The notes under the pieces were generated by a model. It did no database searches. It was not told where the DNA came from and worked only from the letters and a program-made list of their open reading frames with translations. Shown here one piece after another: positions 54,700 through 63,780 of a DNA stretch of 64,000 bases (within the stretch, counting starts at the first letter, position 1; every line of letters starts with the position of its first letter). This stretch comes from Hippopus hippopus (taxonomy: Eukaryota > Mollusca > Bivalvia > Cardiida > Cardiidae). The DNA lies in contig OX328108.1 of assembly GCA_946811185.2 (NCBI GenBank), positions 5,231,501 to 5,295,500 of the forward strand, written 5' to 3'. A program made the position numbers and the translations under genes.

Positions 54700-55235
54700 A
54701 ACCTGAAATATGAAACGCTGGGTAAAATACAGCAATTTCGACCGTACATTGACAGTTGGGTGGAGAACGAGGAATACGCTAAAGTTCTAGAGTGGTTTTC
54801 TGTAGCGAATAACATCGATGATGATGACAGCTGATTCGTTTATTATCTCCATGTGGATCTAAGACTTACAGCCTGCTCTGTAATTTTGTTGCACCTCAAA
54901 AAGTTAATGGTAAGACTTTCGACCCATTATTTAAAATAACCTGCAAACCGAAACTTTCATCATGGCAGAACGATTTATGTTTCATTGTAAGATGCAAAGT
55001 GAAAATAAAACTGTAACCCAGTAGTTGGTAGAATCAGTGTTGCTAAGTGAATCATGTGAGTTTGGGACATTTTTAGATCTGTTGAGTGATTTTTTGTCAG
55101 AGGATTACGGAACATTATTATTCAGAGAACGTTATTGTTAGAAGAAGAATTTACTAAATGAAAAAGGCAGTTGATGTGGCTGTAAGTATGGAATTGGTGG
55201 AGATTGAAGCATCAAAATCTAAGGGCCCATGATAA
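54700..55235 (+). pseudogene. Ty3/gypsy gag remnant
   Basis: Across several frames: FRPYIDSWVENEEYAKVLEW, FSVANNIDDDD, CGSKTYSLLCNFVAPQK, FDPLFK, ESCEFGTFLDLLSDFL and NEKAVDVAVSMELVE. This order and wording match the capsid region of K02A2.6-like Ty3/gypsy gag proteins. At least four frame changes. Confidence 0.7.
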
Positions 55236-55477
55236 AGTGTTCACACAGTGGTTTAGGGGTGGTACAGCTAATCATGACAGAATTGTTTTTACAAGAATGC
55301 CAAGCGTCAAAGCTGTAAAGGTCAGATCATATAAGCAAGATGTCTCAAGGCTATAAAAAGACCAACAGAAAATCACAGCCTATGGCCAAACAGGACAAGA
55401 GAAATAAAAGAATGTCCAAAATTCACTTACGGAATGAACATCAAACTTTCGGAATCTGAAAATTAAAATGAGGGAGA

Positions 55478-55590
55478 ATGGCCAATTTTCACACTTAGAC
55501 CACTGTCAAAATTTTGGAAACCAAGACCTGTATGGGTTGCACTAGCGAACAAAATTAAAACAGAATTACAAAGACTAGTATACAGTGGAA
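55478..55590 (+). pseudogene. Ty3/gypsy RT N-terminal remnant
   Basis: FWKPRPVWVALANKIKTELQ resembles the FxKARPVPFALRxKVExEL segment that opens Ty3/gypsy RT domains. The catalytic region is not found. Confidence 0.5.
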
Positions 55591-55856
55591 AAAGTCAAAA
55601 CTTTGAATGGACAACTTCACAATTGTCCTGTACAAGCTTATCTTCGTTGTCTGTAGCTAAGTGGTTGAAGGGCTCTTTGCGTAAACTAAGTAGTAAACTG
55701 AAAGTTGTCAAAGTTGATAGAGACAGTAATATCAGTGTATTGACCAGCCCTGTGAAAGGTTGCAGGTTCTCTCAAAGACTGAACTAGAAGGTTTGACTGG
55801 TACATGTATATTAGGAGTTAGGAAAAGTATTCTTGTAAATTGTGTCATGACAAGTC

Positions 55857-56080
55857 TTAACTCTTTACCAAACGACAAAATTGTAGACTTCTTCAAATTG
55901 AAAGCATTTGCAGATTACAAATGTGACTCAAAAATTGAAATTTGTGCTGGGAAGGGTAGAAAACATTGTGGGAAAAGGAGGAAATGGTGGTAACCAGCAT
56001 TTTGTCCTTTTCCTACAATGTTTTAAAAGGCTTTTATTCTCAGGGTCGTTAAAAGTCGGGATTGTGAGGTAAAGCGTTAA
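55857..56080. mobile_element. MITE-1 copy, well preserved, nested in the Ty3/gypsy remnant
   Basis: TTAACTCTTTACCAAACGAC to GTGAGGTAAAGCGTTAA with TTAA at both ends (55857-55860, 56077-56080). Core GGAAATGGTGGTAACCAGCA has mutations on the left arm. Confidence 0.82.
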
Positions 56081-56104
56081 ATTTCCTGATACTGAGGTTT
56101 ACAT

Positions 56105-56440
56105 ACCATGAGAAAGTTGAGACATTGTTGCAAAAGGAGAAAATGGGGGTTCCAAGTATTTTCCTGTCTCTACTTATGTTCTAACTCTTTGTTGACTTTT
56201 GCCACAAGTAAAGCCAAACTTGAGATTACAATCTTATTACTTAATTTTCATTGAAACTGGGTTTTTCCTATCATGAGAAAGTTGAAAACATAGTTGCAAT
56301 AGGAGAAAATGCTGGTAGTAAGCTTTTCTCCTTTTGACAGAATATTTTCATTACTTTTTAACATTATTTACATCCTTTAAGGCATTATCTATATTTGTCT
56401 GCTGCAAATGCTTTCAGTTTGATAGTAAGAAATTACCTTA
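56105..56440. repeat. MITE-1-related fragments
   Basis: GAGAAAATGGGGGTTCCAAG and GAGAAAATGCTGGTAGTAAG are left core arms of two broken copies; TCTGCTGCAAATGCTTTCAG is a right arm. Confidence 0.45.
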
Positions 56441-56632
56441 CCTGGTAAACAGAATGATTTTCAGCAAAAAACTCTGTCCAGGATGTTGGAAATAATAGTG
56501 CTTGGAAGATTTAAGAAAAAAGATAAAAATGTGCCAAGGGAAACCATTATTCAACTAAATAATGTGTTCTCTTTCTATAATGTTTTTCATCCAAAAAGTG
56601 CATGAATAGAGCTGGGGAAACAATAAACATGT

Positions 56633-56982
56633 TTAACTCTTTACGACACAGTCCTGAGATTTAAAGACCCTGAAGAGGAAGGCTTTTGAAAACATTGTGG
56701 GAAAAGAAAGAATTGTTGGTAACCAGTTCTTTTCCCATATTGTTTTCAAAATCTTTACCCTTCACCAAACAATCCCTGGTTTTTACGACCCTGAGATAGA
56801 AGCCTTTTGAAAACATTGCCGGTAAAGGAGAAAATGCTGGTAACCAGCATTTTCTCCTTTTCCCACAATGTTTTCTACCCAGCTAGAAACAAATTTCAAT
56901 TTTTGAGTTACGTTTAATTTGTCGTCTGCAAGTGCTTTCAGTTTAGACCAGTCTAAAATTTTGTGGTTTGGTAAAGAGTTAA
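56633..56982. mobile_element. MITE-1 tandem pair
   Basis: Left copy from TTAACTCTTTACGACACAGT; right copy ends TTTGGTAAAGAGTTAA. Core GAAAATGCTGGTAACCAGCA is perfect in the right copy. The ORF across it is a shadow. Confidence 0.7.
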
Positions 56983-57749
56983 AGACAGATACTGTCATTT
57001 GTGCCCCATTTTATTTGTCATCTGCATATGCTTTCAATTTGGACTGGTCTAAAACTTTGCTGTGTTGCAAAGATTTAAATAGTTATTTATAGGAATAAGG
57101 ATATTGATTAAATAGATAGAAAGTATTATATAATTTCATGTATTGACATGGTTTTCTATTTAATTAAACTGTTAAATTGTTAAAATATTATTATTTCCTT
57201 GTATAACTCAGCTTACATCCTGTTTTTAATGTTTGTCTAAAGTTCTCAAAGTCTGACCACTTCTCCCCATTTTGAAAAACTTCTAATTCTCAGGCTAGGG
57301 AGAAGTAGCTTCTCCTCAAATTCTGAGAGTTGGCAAAGGCCTGTGTATTAAAACCTGAAAATATAGTTAGAATTTAAGGACATTTCAAAGTCATGATTAA
57401 CCCTGTATTTTGATACAGCAGATTATCCATTACCAACAGCGGAAGATGTGTTCATAAAATTAGATTGGGGACAAAACTTTAAAGAAACTGACATGTGTCA
57501 TGTGTACTAACATGTATGATTATATGAACAGTCGCACAATATGTGACAACTTCACAATATATGGGTCATTACTGATACTGTATAAGTGGAAATTTATGTG
57601 ATTTTGCGCATTTGAAAAATTTGCAAAATTTTGTGTTTGCGTGTTTTACCACAAATATACAAACAAATAATAAGTGTTTTGAAATTGCAAACATTTCCAT
57701 AATCAGTAATTCACAATTTTTTTGAGACATGTGTATGTCTTAGGCCAGA

Positions 57750-57830
57750 TCGGAATCTAGGCAGATCCGGAATCTGCCCAGGCAGATCCGGAACCTGCCC
57801 AGGCAGATCTGGAATCTGCCTAGACCAAAT
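57750..57830. repeat. Short tandem repeat, about 20-bp unit
   Basis: Three to four copies of CCAGGCAGATCCGGAACCTG-type sequence; a related single unit (GGTCTAGGCAGATTGTGGAT) occurs near 58082. Confidence 0.75.
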
Positions 57831-58772
57831 TCGAATTATAATTTTGTGTAGACCAAAATAGATTCTTTTCCAAAATTTTTTAATCATATTAATCCACATG
57901 TGTATACAACTGAGATTACTCCGTTTTCCACATTGCATTTCTTTTTTCCTAAAGTGCAAAAATTTCAAAATTTTATCTTACTCAGAATTTCTGATTAAAA
58001 CTTCTTTTATGTTGGTGTTTAAGTTAAATAAGATGGTTTGTATGTAGTTGCACCATATTAAACGAGAAAATATTCCAATTTGGTCTAGGCAGATTGTGGA
58101 TCTGCAGGTATTTCAGAAAACCTTCTTGAACTTTTTTGTCTTCGTTTTGCATATAGCCCTTCTTTTTCTATATTGTCTGCGTTTTATCACCTGTTCCATT
58201 ACCCTTTTTTGTGTATTTTGTCTGCTTAACTCTATGTTCTATATTGTCTGCTTTTTTTACAGTCCCCAAGCCATATGTAGACCTGTGATCAATAAAGTTA
58301 AAAATCAACATTTATACTGGTTATTGCTGTTGAGCAGACTCTAAAAAAAATTACACAAATCTGAGAAAAAGATGTTATCAACCATCAGATGACTTAAATT
58401 TTTAATGAATTGATCCACTGTTAAAACCTATTTGCTAGCAAAATTCTAATTTTAAGAACTATTCATTATCAAACGACTGATGGGGTACGATCAGAGGTGC
58501 ACTTGATGACCCACTTGCCCCGACGGCAGAACGTTGGAAATGTGATCGGGAGACATTGGGGTTTAAGAAAATAATAGTCCCGAAAATTCTTCCGGAGTGG
58601 GGGAGCAAACATCCTGCTGGCTCATAGTCTAACACAGACAATACGTAATGTCTGATCAAACTGGCCTCCGTTCTAATTTACAGATATATACACTTTACTG
58701 TACAAGGAGGGGTAACCATCCTAATCAATTTTGGTTCCAGCATTATTTGAATTCAGCAAGGTAATGTTGGCC

Positions 58773-59024
58773 TGCAACACGCAAAAAGGGGCATTCGGAC
58801 ATTTGCGTAAAGTGTCGTCTCGGACCAGCCTGCGCAGTCCGCGCAGGCTGATCCGAGACGACACTTTCCGATCATGTGTGATTTTCTATTTCACGCAAGT
58901 CTACTGTCGGACAAAATCTAATGTTGACATAAAGTGCCGTCTCGGATCAGCCTGCACGGACTGCGCAGGCTGATCCGAGACGACACTTTACGCAAATGTC
59001 CGAAAGCCCCTTTTTGCACGTTGC
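58773..59024. mobile_element. 252-bp TIR element built of two nested hairpins
   Basis: Terminal inverted repeats TGCAACACGCAAAAAGGGGC and TGCAACGTGCAAAAAGGGGC (minus strand). Each half contains its own palindrome: GTGTCGTCTCGGACCAGCCT with its complement, and GTGCCGTCTCGGATCAGCCT with its complement. The GC-rich inner stem CAGCCTGCGCAG resembles MITE-3's core. Confidence 0.85.
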
Positions 59025-59090
59025 AGACGAATTATACGACACCATTTATACATGTCGGTAGCTTAGAGAAAGCGCTATTCATCGTCCTGT

Positions 59091-59335
59091 CTAACTCTTT
59101 ACCAAACGGCAAAATGTTAGATTTGTCCAAATTGAAAGCATTTTTAGACGACAAAATAAATATGATTCAAACATTGAACATTGGTTTTGCCAGGATAGAA
59201 AACATTGTGGGAAAAAGTGGTTTTGCCAGGATAGAAAACATTGGGGAGAAAAGTGAATATGTTGGTTAGCAGCATTTGCTCCTTTTCCAACAATCAAAAG
59301 TCGTCTTCCCTAGGGTCATTAAAACTCGAAATTAC
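59091..59335. mobile_element. MITE-1 copy with internal duplication
   Basis: Starts TAACTCTTTACCAAACGGC. A 43-base segment reading GGTTTTGCCAGGATAGAAAA is duplicated in tandem (about 59181 and 59218). Confidence 0.65.
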
Positions 59336-59449
59336 TTTGAAAAAGGTAAAAGAAGAACAGGGATGCAAATATATGGATAATAATCTCCGTAATATAGCTG
59401 AAACACTATTGAAAACGACCTTTTTACAAAAAAAAAAACCAGAAATCAT

Positions 59450-59620
59450 TTGCAAAAAGGCGCGGGCACTCTTAGTCTAATTCTAAAGATTTTTCCAAAT
59501 TTGAAAGGAACACAATTTCTCACTGGCTAAAGCAAATGGCTTTGTCAATCAGAAATTATGCTATTTTTTAAGTCTTGAATAAGCCTAAGATTGCAATTTA
59601 TGATGGTTGGTGAATACGTC
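59450..59620. mobile_element. MITE-4 copy beside a gene B exon
   Basis: Right end TGATGGTTGGTGAATACG lies 13 bases from the exon-donor region of 59633. It occupies the same place as the gene A copy at 12690-12870. Confidence 0.65.
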
Positions 59621-59632
59621 CACTGTACTTAC

Positions 59633-59831
59633 CTACAATTGGAGTCTTCATTACATTTCTTGATCAGCTGGTCATTTACAAATACCCAGCTTTTAGACAT
59701 CAATGAATCCCAAAAACTAAGCATAGGTTCTTTCTTTGTAAGGTTCCTAGGGTCAGTGATCATTTTGTTATTGTATTTCTGATATTTGCTACCGTACCTT
59801 GGTTGTGATGTGTCTGCAGGCATTGGACACT
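59633..59831 (-). CDS. Gene B, C-terminal-domain exon
   Basis: Acceptor ATTACAG|AG (phase 1), donor TGTAG|GTAAGT (phase 2). The translation begins ECPMPADTSQPRYGSKYQKY and ends KKCNEDSNCR. It is the counterpart of gene A 12888-13077, sharing the CPxPxD start, RYGSxYQxY and DSNCR. The middle third (DPRNLTKKEPMLSFWDSLMS) has almost no identity with A and is three codons longer. It joins the Thr-rich exon (62667, phase 1) and the last exon (45753, phase 2) in frame. The domain is unrecognised. Confidence 0.85.
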
Positions 59832-59854
59832 CTGTAATGTCAGTAAATACACCA

Positions 59855-60080
59855 TGAACGAAGGTCTAATGCGTCTACAAAACGTATCAATAAAGGTCAG
59901 TCTGCGCAGCCTGGTCTAGACCGAAACCTTTTGCTCTTTGTTAATTTTCTGCATGTCAAAGGGCCAGTCTACGTCATGATTCAGTCAGTTGTTTGACAAA
60001 ATGGATTTTATGGATCTTTAATTATGAAATGACTTGCTTGGTATAATGTATCACGAAGAAGCATTAAACCTTTACCAGAC
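59855..60080. mobile_element. MITE-3 copy in gene B
   Basis: Right end GTATAATGTATCACGAAGAA and GCATTAAACC; core shortened to AGTCTGCGCAGCCTGGTCTA. Absent at the same place in gene A. Confidence 0.6.
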
Positions 60081-60158
60081 CATGGATCAAATATGTAAAT
60101 GATATAATTTAGATTTATCACTGCATGTTCATGTTATAGTAAAAAAAAAAAAAAAAAA

Positions 60159-61427
60159 ACAAGAGGGCCATGATGGCCCTGTATCGCTCCACTGGCTAAG
60201 AAGTAAAAACACTACAAGCCAAACATTACAGTACTTGGTTCCAAACTAGAAGACATACAAAATTTTTTCTATTAAATCCTACGAGAAAGTTATGACCCCA
60301 GGGCAAAGCCATTTTTTACCACAAAGCTATAATTAATTGAATCTTGGTGGAAGTCCACAAGATAAGCCCCATACCAAATAACACAGGTCTAGAATGTGTG
60401 GTTATAAACCAGAAGGATTTTCAAGGTTTCCCCAGTAAAAGGTCCTGTAAAACATGAGACTCCTGAGACAGGGCTAAATTTAGTAGCCCTAGGTCTTATT
60501 ATGGTTAGTAACAAGAGGATTTATAAAGTTTTCACTATAAAAGCCCATGTAAAACTTGTGACCCATGGTGTGGGGACAAACTTGACCCAAAGGCTATAAT
60601 TTGGGCCCTCTTGGTAGAGGCCCACTAGATAAAGCTACATGCAAAATTTTGTAGCCCTAGGCCTTCTGGTCTAGGTACAACAAAGTTTTCCCTATATAAG
60701 TCCATGTAAAACTTGTGACCCCTGGAGCGGGGCCAAATTTGACCCCAGGGCTATAATTTAGGCACCTTCTGTAGACACCTACTAGATAAAGCTACATACA
60801 AAATTTTGGTAGCCCTAGGCCTTATGGCTAGGTACGAGAAGATTTTTAAAGTTTTCCCTATATAAGCCCATATAAAACTTGTGACACCCCAGGGCGGGGC
60901 CAAATTTGACCCCAGGGTTATAATTTGGGCACTCTTGGTAGATGCCCACTTGATTTAGCTACATATCAAATTTGGTAGCCCTTGGCCCTATGGCTAGGTA
61001 CCAGAAGGATTTTAAAGTTTTTCCTATATAAGCCCATATAAAAATTGTGATCCCCGGGACGGGGCCAATTTTGACCCCAGGGCTATTATTTCAAGGAATT
61101 TGGTAGAGGTCCAACAGATAAAGCTACATTCCAAATTTGGTAGCCCTAGGCCTTATGGTTTCAGACAAGAAGATTGTCAAAGATTTTCAATATTTTTCAG
61201 TTTTGTTGCAGTGGCAACCAGAGTTTTTGAAGGAATCAAATTCTTTCAACAATTTCTGAAGAGGACCATGGCAGGATCATTCCTGTGAAGTTTCATCAAA
61301 ATTGGATGGGTAGTTTCAGAGAAGAAGATGTTTGAAATAAAAGTTAACGCACGGAAGGACGGACGGACGGACGCACGACGGACACCAGGCCATGACATAA
61401 GCCCGCTGGCCTTCGGCCAGTGGAGCT
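60159..61427 (-). mobile_element. Helentron-like non-autonomous element (type 2), complete
   Basis: On the minus strand: 5' palindrome GCTCCACTGGCCGAAGGCCA (about 61403-61427), a GGAC-rich tract (61352-61383), about six units of a roughly 165-bp repeat containing TAGCCCTAGGCCTTATGG, subterminal inverted copy GCCAGTGGAGC (60186-60196) and the same 3' hairpin GGGCCATCATGGCCC as type 1. Inserted in an A-tract, i.e. T|T on the minus strand. Gene A's intron at about 13140 is the unoccupied counterpart (shared ATTTAGATTTATCA.TGCATG before the site). Confidence 0.75.
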
Positions 61428-61544
61428 AAAAATGGAATTTCAAGAAACGTATTCACCAAACTATGTAAGTTCATTTCTGACTTGACCATTCTACACTAGC
61501 CATTTGACAACAAGTCTTCAAGTGAATGGGTACACAATATTCAA

Positions 61545-61770
61545 CTCTTCACTACACAATTCTCAGTTTGAACGACCCTGAGAAAGACAACTTTGAAGGC
61601 ATTGTGGGAAAAAGAGAAAATGCTGATAATCAACATTATCCTCTCTTTCCCCCCCCCCCCACCCTCCCATGTTTTATCTCCTTTCAAAAACAAACCTAAT
61701 AACTAAAGCCACATTAAATTTGTGGTCTGCAAATCCCTACAATTTAGATCCACTTTAATTGTCTTTTAAT
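61545..61770. mobile_element. MITE-1 copy, degraded, with poly-C core
   Basis: Starts CAACTCTTCACTACACAATT; core GAAAATGCTGATAATCAACA; a C-tract follows (about 61650-61661). Confidence 0.55.
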
Positions 61771-61834
61771 ACAGATATCCGCCCTAAATGACCAAAGCTG
61801 TTGATAAAACATGAAACATAAAACAATATTTATC

Positions 61835-61902
61835 CGTTTATTCGTTCGTCCGTTCGTTCATTCAGTCATTCAGTCACTCAGTCAATCAGTCAATCAATCA
61901 AA
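61835..61902. repeat. Short tandem repeat TTCGTTCG / TCAGTCAT
   Basis: Grading 4-bp units, TTCGTTCGTCCG to CATTCAGTCATTCAGTCA to CAATCAATCAA. Confidence 0.9.
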
Positions 61903-61964
61903 TTTTGTCATGTGGTTAAGATTGCAAGTGAGCACGGACCCAATACGTTTTGAAAAGGTTCATG

Positions 61965-62180
61965 TACATTTAAGCCATGCTCTCTGAAAAGAGGTTGTGA
62001 TGCATCTGCAAAAAGTATCGACCCATGTCCGCCCAGGCTGACACGGTAGAAAATTTTTGCTTTGCGTAATTTTTCTGCATCTCAAAGGACCATTCTCCCT
62101 CATGTTTCAGCCGGTTTTTGAGCAACGACTGGGTTGGTGTAATGGAATACGAAGGTGCATTAAGCCCCCTTTCCAAAGAG
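61965..62180. mobile_element. MITE-3 copy in gene B
   Basis: TGATGCATCTGCAAAAAGTA and AAGGTGCATTAAGCCCCCTT ends; core reduced to CGCCCAGGCTGAC. Confidence 0.55.
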
Positions 62181-62307
62181 GCTCGCTTATTCATGTGTTT
62201 ATCATGTCACTTATCCACATAAATTTAAAAAAAGAATGTCAGTAATGATCTAGAGACGTCTGCTCTATATTTGATTCTGGAGGTTATGATCAAGTTTTTA
62301 TGAAACG

Positions 62308-62545
62308 AAATTTTTAGACGTGTCCAAACTGAATGCATTTGCAGACGACAAATTAAAAGTGGCTAAAATGATAGAATTTGTCTTCAGAGAGGTAGAAATC
62401 ATTGTAGGAAAACTAGCATTTTCTCCTTTTCCAAAAATGTTTTCTAGCCTTCCATGAACATATTTCAAGTTTTGAGTCACGTTAAATTTGTTCACAGCAA
62501 AATGCTTTGAATTTGGAAAAGTGTAAAATATTACTGATTCATCGG
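62308..62545. mobile_element. MITE-1 copy, degraded
   Basis: GCATTTGCAGACGACAAATT and TAAATTTGTTCACAGCAAAATG arms; the core has lost the GCTGGTAACC arm. Confidence 0.5.
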
Positions 62546-62666
62546 ACACAGTTTCTAAAAATAGCATATTGGCGGATCGCCTTTACATCGTATATAATAA
62601 CACCTATAAAATTTCAGTATTCCTTGATCGACCAATGGAACTTCAAAGGCCAGTGATTTTACTTAC

Positions 62667-62864
62667 CTGGAATCCATGCTTTGTTTGAAATCTCTGTGGT
62701 AGGCGCATTTGTTTCTGTTGGTGCCGTACTTTCTGTGGTGTCGTCCAGTTTTGTTGTTGTACACACTGTTGTAGGCGCACTTGTTTCTGTTGGTGCCGTA
62801 ATTTCTGTGGTGTGACCAGTTCCTGTTCTTGATTGTGTTGGCGCGGGGGTCGGGATAAGACGAC
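62667..62864 (-). CDS. Gene B, Thr-rich mucin-like exon
   Basis: A symmetric phase 1-1 exon of 198 bases: acceptor AAATTTTCAG|G, donor CCAG|GTAAGT. The translation starts GRLIPTPAPTQSRTGTGHTT and carries two related blocks, TAPTETSAPTTV and STAPTETNAPTTE, ending AWIPG. It is dense in Thr and Pro, a likely mucin-type O-glycosylation target. It corresponds to gene A 18531-19090 but is one third the length and has no EB/EGF-like Cys module. Phase agrees with both neighbours. Confidence 0.85.
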
Positions 62865-63111
62865 CTGAAAATTTTAGGGAAATTTGGCAGAAACCTTTCG
62901 TAATGAAAAATGTTTTACGTGAGCAATGGCATGTGATAAAATGAAACGCATTGTTCCACTTTTTTTTCAAGTCTTTATTTGCCACGTCAACTGGTATGAT
63001 GGGAGTCGTGGCCATCCCATCATACCTTACAATTAAGTGTTAGTATTAAGGGTTTGTTACACTTTGGCAATGAACTCTGACAGACGAAACAAATGAGCAG
63101 AGGTTTCGCAA

Positions 63112-63356
63112 AAGGGGGTTTAATGCATCTCCGTGATGCATTATACCAGGCAAATAATCACATTTTTATACATCCATAAAAATCTATTTTGTCTAACAAC
63201 CAACTGAAACATTAGGTAGACTGGTTCTTTGGGTCCTTTGACATGCAGAAAATTAACCAATAGCAAAAATTTCGACCATGTCAGCCTGCGCGGACTGCGC
63301 GGAATGACATGGGTCGATACTTTTTGCAGATGCATTAAACCCCTTTTTGACAGAGC
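63112..63356. mobile_element. MITE-3 reference copy
   Basis: Left end GGTTTAATGCATCTCCGTGA, core TCAGCCTGCGCGGACTGCGC, right end GCATTAAACCCCTTTTTGAC. At about the position of the 19245 copy in gene A relative to the CCP exon, so it predates the locus duplication. Confidence 0.75.
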
Positions 63357-63388
63357 ATGGCCAAAAAACCTTGGTTCAGCTAACATTG

Positions 63389-63391
<3 letters not shown>

Positions 63392-63425
<34 letters not shown>
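63392..63425. repeat. CT microsatellite
   Basis: CTCTCTCTCT tract followed by TATC repeats. Gene A has a CT-rich stretch in the corresponding place (about 19558-19575). Confidence 0.9.
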
Positions 63426-63427
<2 letters not shown>

Positions 63428-63477
63428 CTATCTATCTCTCTATACACACCCAACCCCATAAACCCACACAAATCTAC

Positions 63478-63651
63478 CTGCACAATTTTCTATTGGTTCC
63501 CCACTCCAAGTACCGTTTTTCATACATCGTTTGTATCGAACTGAGGTGTTCACATCCTGGGTGTTGCGGTATACGTATGACACATTATGTCCGATAAGCC
63601 GACCGTTTCCCATCAAAAAACAATCATCAGGTCCTGTCAATTTCTTGCATT
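63478..63651 (-). CDS. Gene B, CCP/sushi-like exon
   Basis: A symmetric phase 1-1 exon of 174 bases: acceptor TTTATACAG|AA, donor GCAG|GTAGAT. The translation begins ECKKLTGPDDCFLMGNGRL, continues YKRCMKNGTWSGEP and ends ENCAG. Four Cys and GTWSGEPxxxC identify a CCP/sushi module. It is the best-conserved exon between genes A and B. The next upstream exons of gene B lie beyond the right edge, so the protein's N-terminus is unknown here; a PAN exon is expected by analogy. Confidence 0.88.
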
Positions 63652-63780
63652 CTGTATAAAGAATAATGAAAATGAAACACCACATTTGGACAAAAATGAA
63701 AGGGGATTTCTAACATATATTGGAACGACGGCTTAGGTAATTAGAGTTTTTTTCCCCACTTTCTTTCTTTCAATCTTGCC

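Larger units (their letters stand above)
54585..58348 (+). mobile_element. Decayed Ty3/gypsy LTR retroelement
   Basis: Two LTR-end-like segments bracket the region: AATCAATAAAGTTTAAAAAT through GACCCTAAAACA (54600-54656) and ATCAATAAAGTTAAAAATCA through AGACTCTAAAA (58289-58345). The first is followed by GTGGCGAAAAGGATAT, a primer-binding-site-like start. Between them lie gag and RT remnants and several MITE-1 copies. Most of pol is missing and stops are frequent, so it is long dead. LTR 5' borders are not defined. Confidence 0.62.

Noticed and set aside
62298..62567. 89-codon minus-strand frame (and similar ones at 5107, 15845, 27332, 55760, 56783).
   Set aside because: These are translations of MITE-1 arms, recognisable by shared peptides such as NILDKLKAFADDK-like words at different loci.
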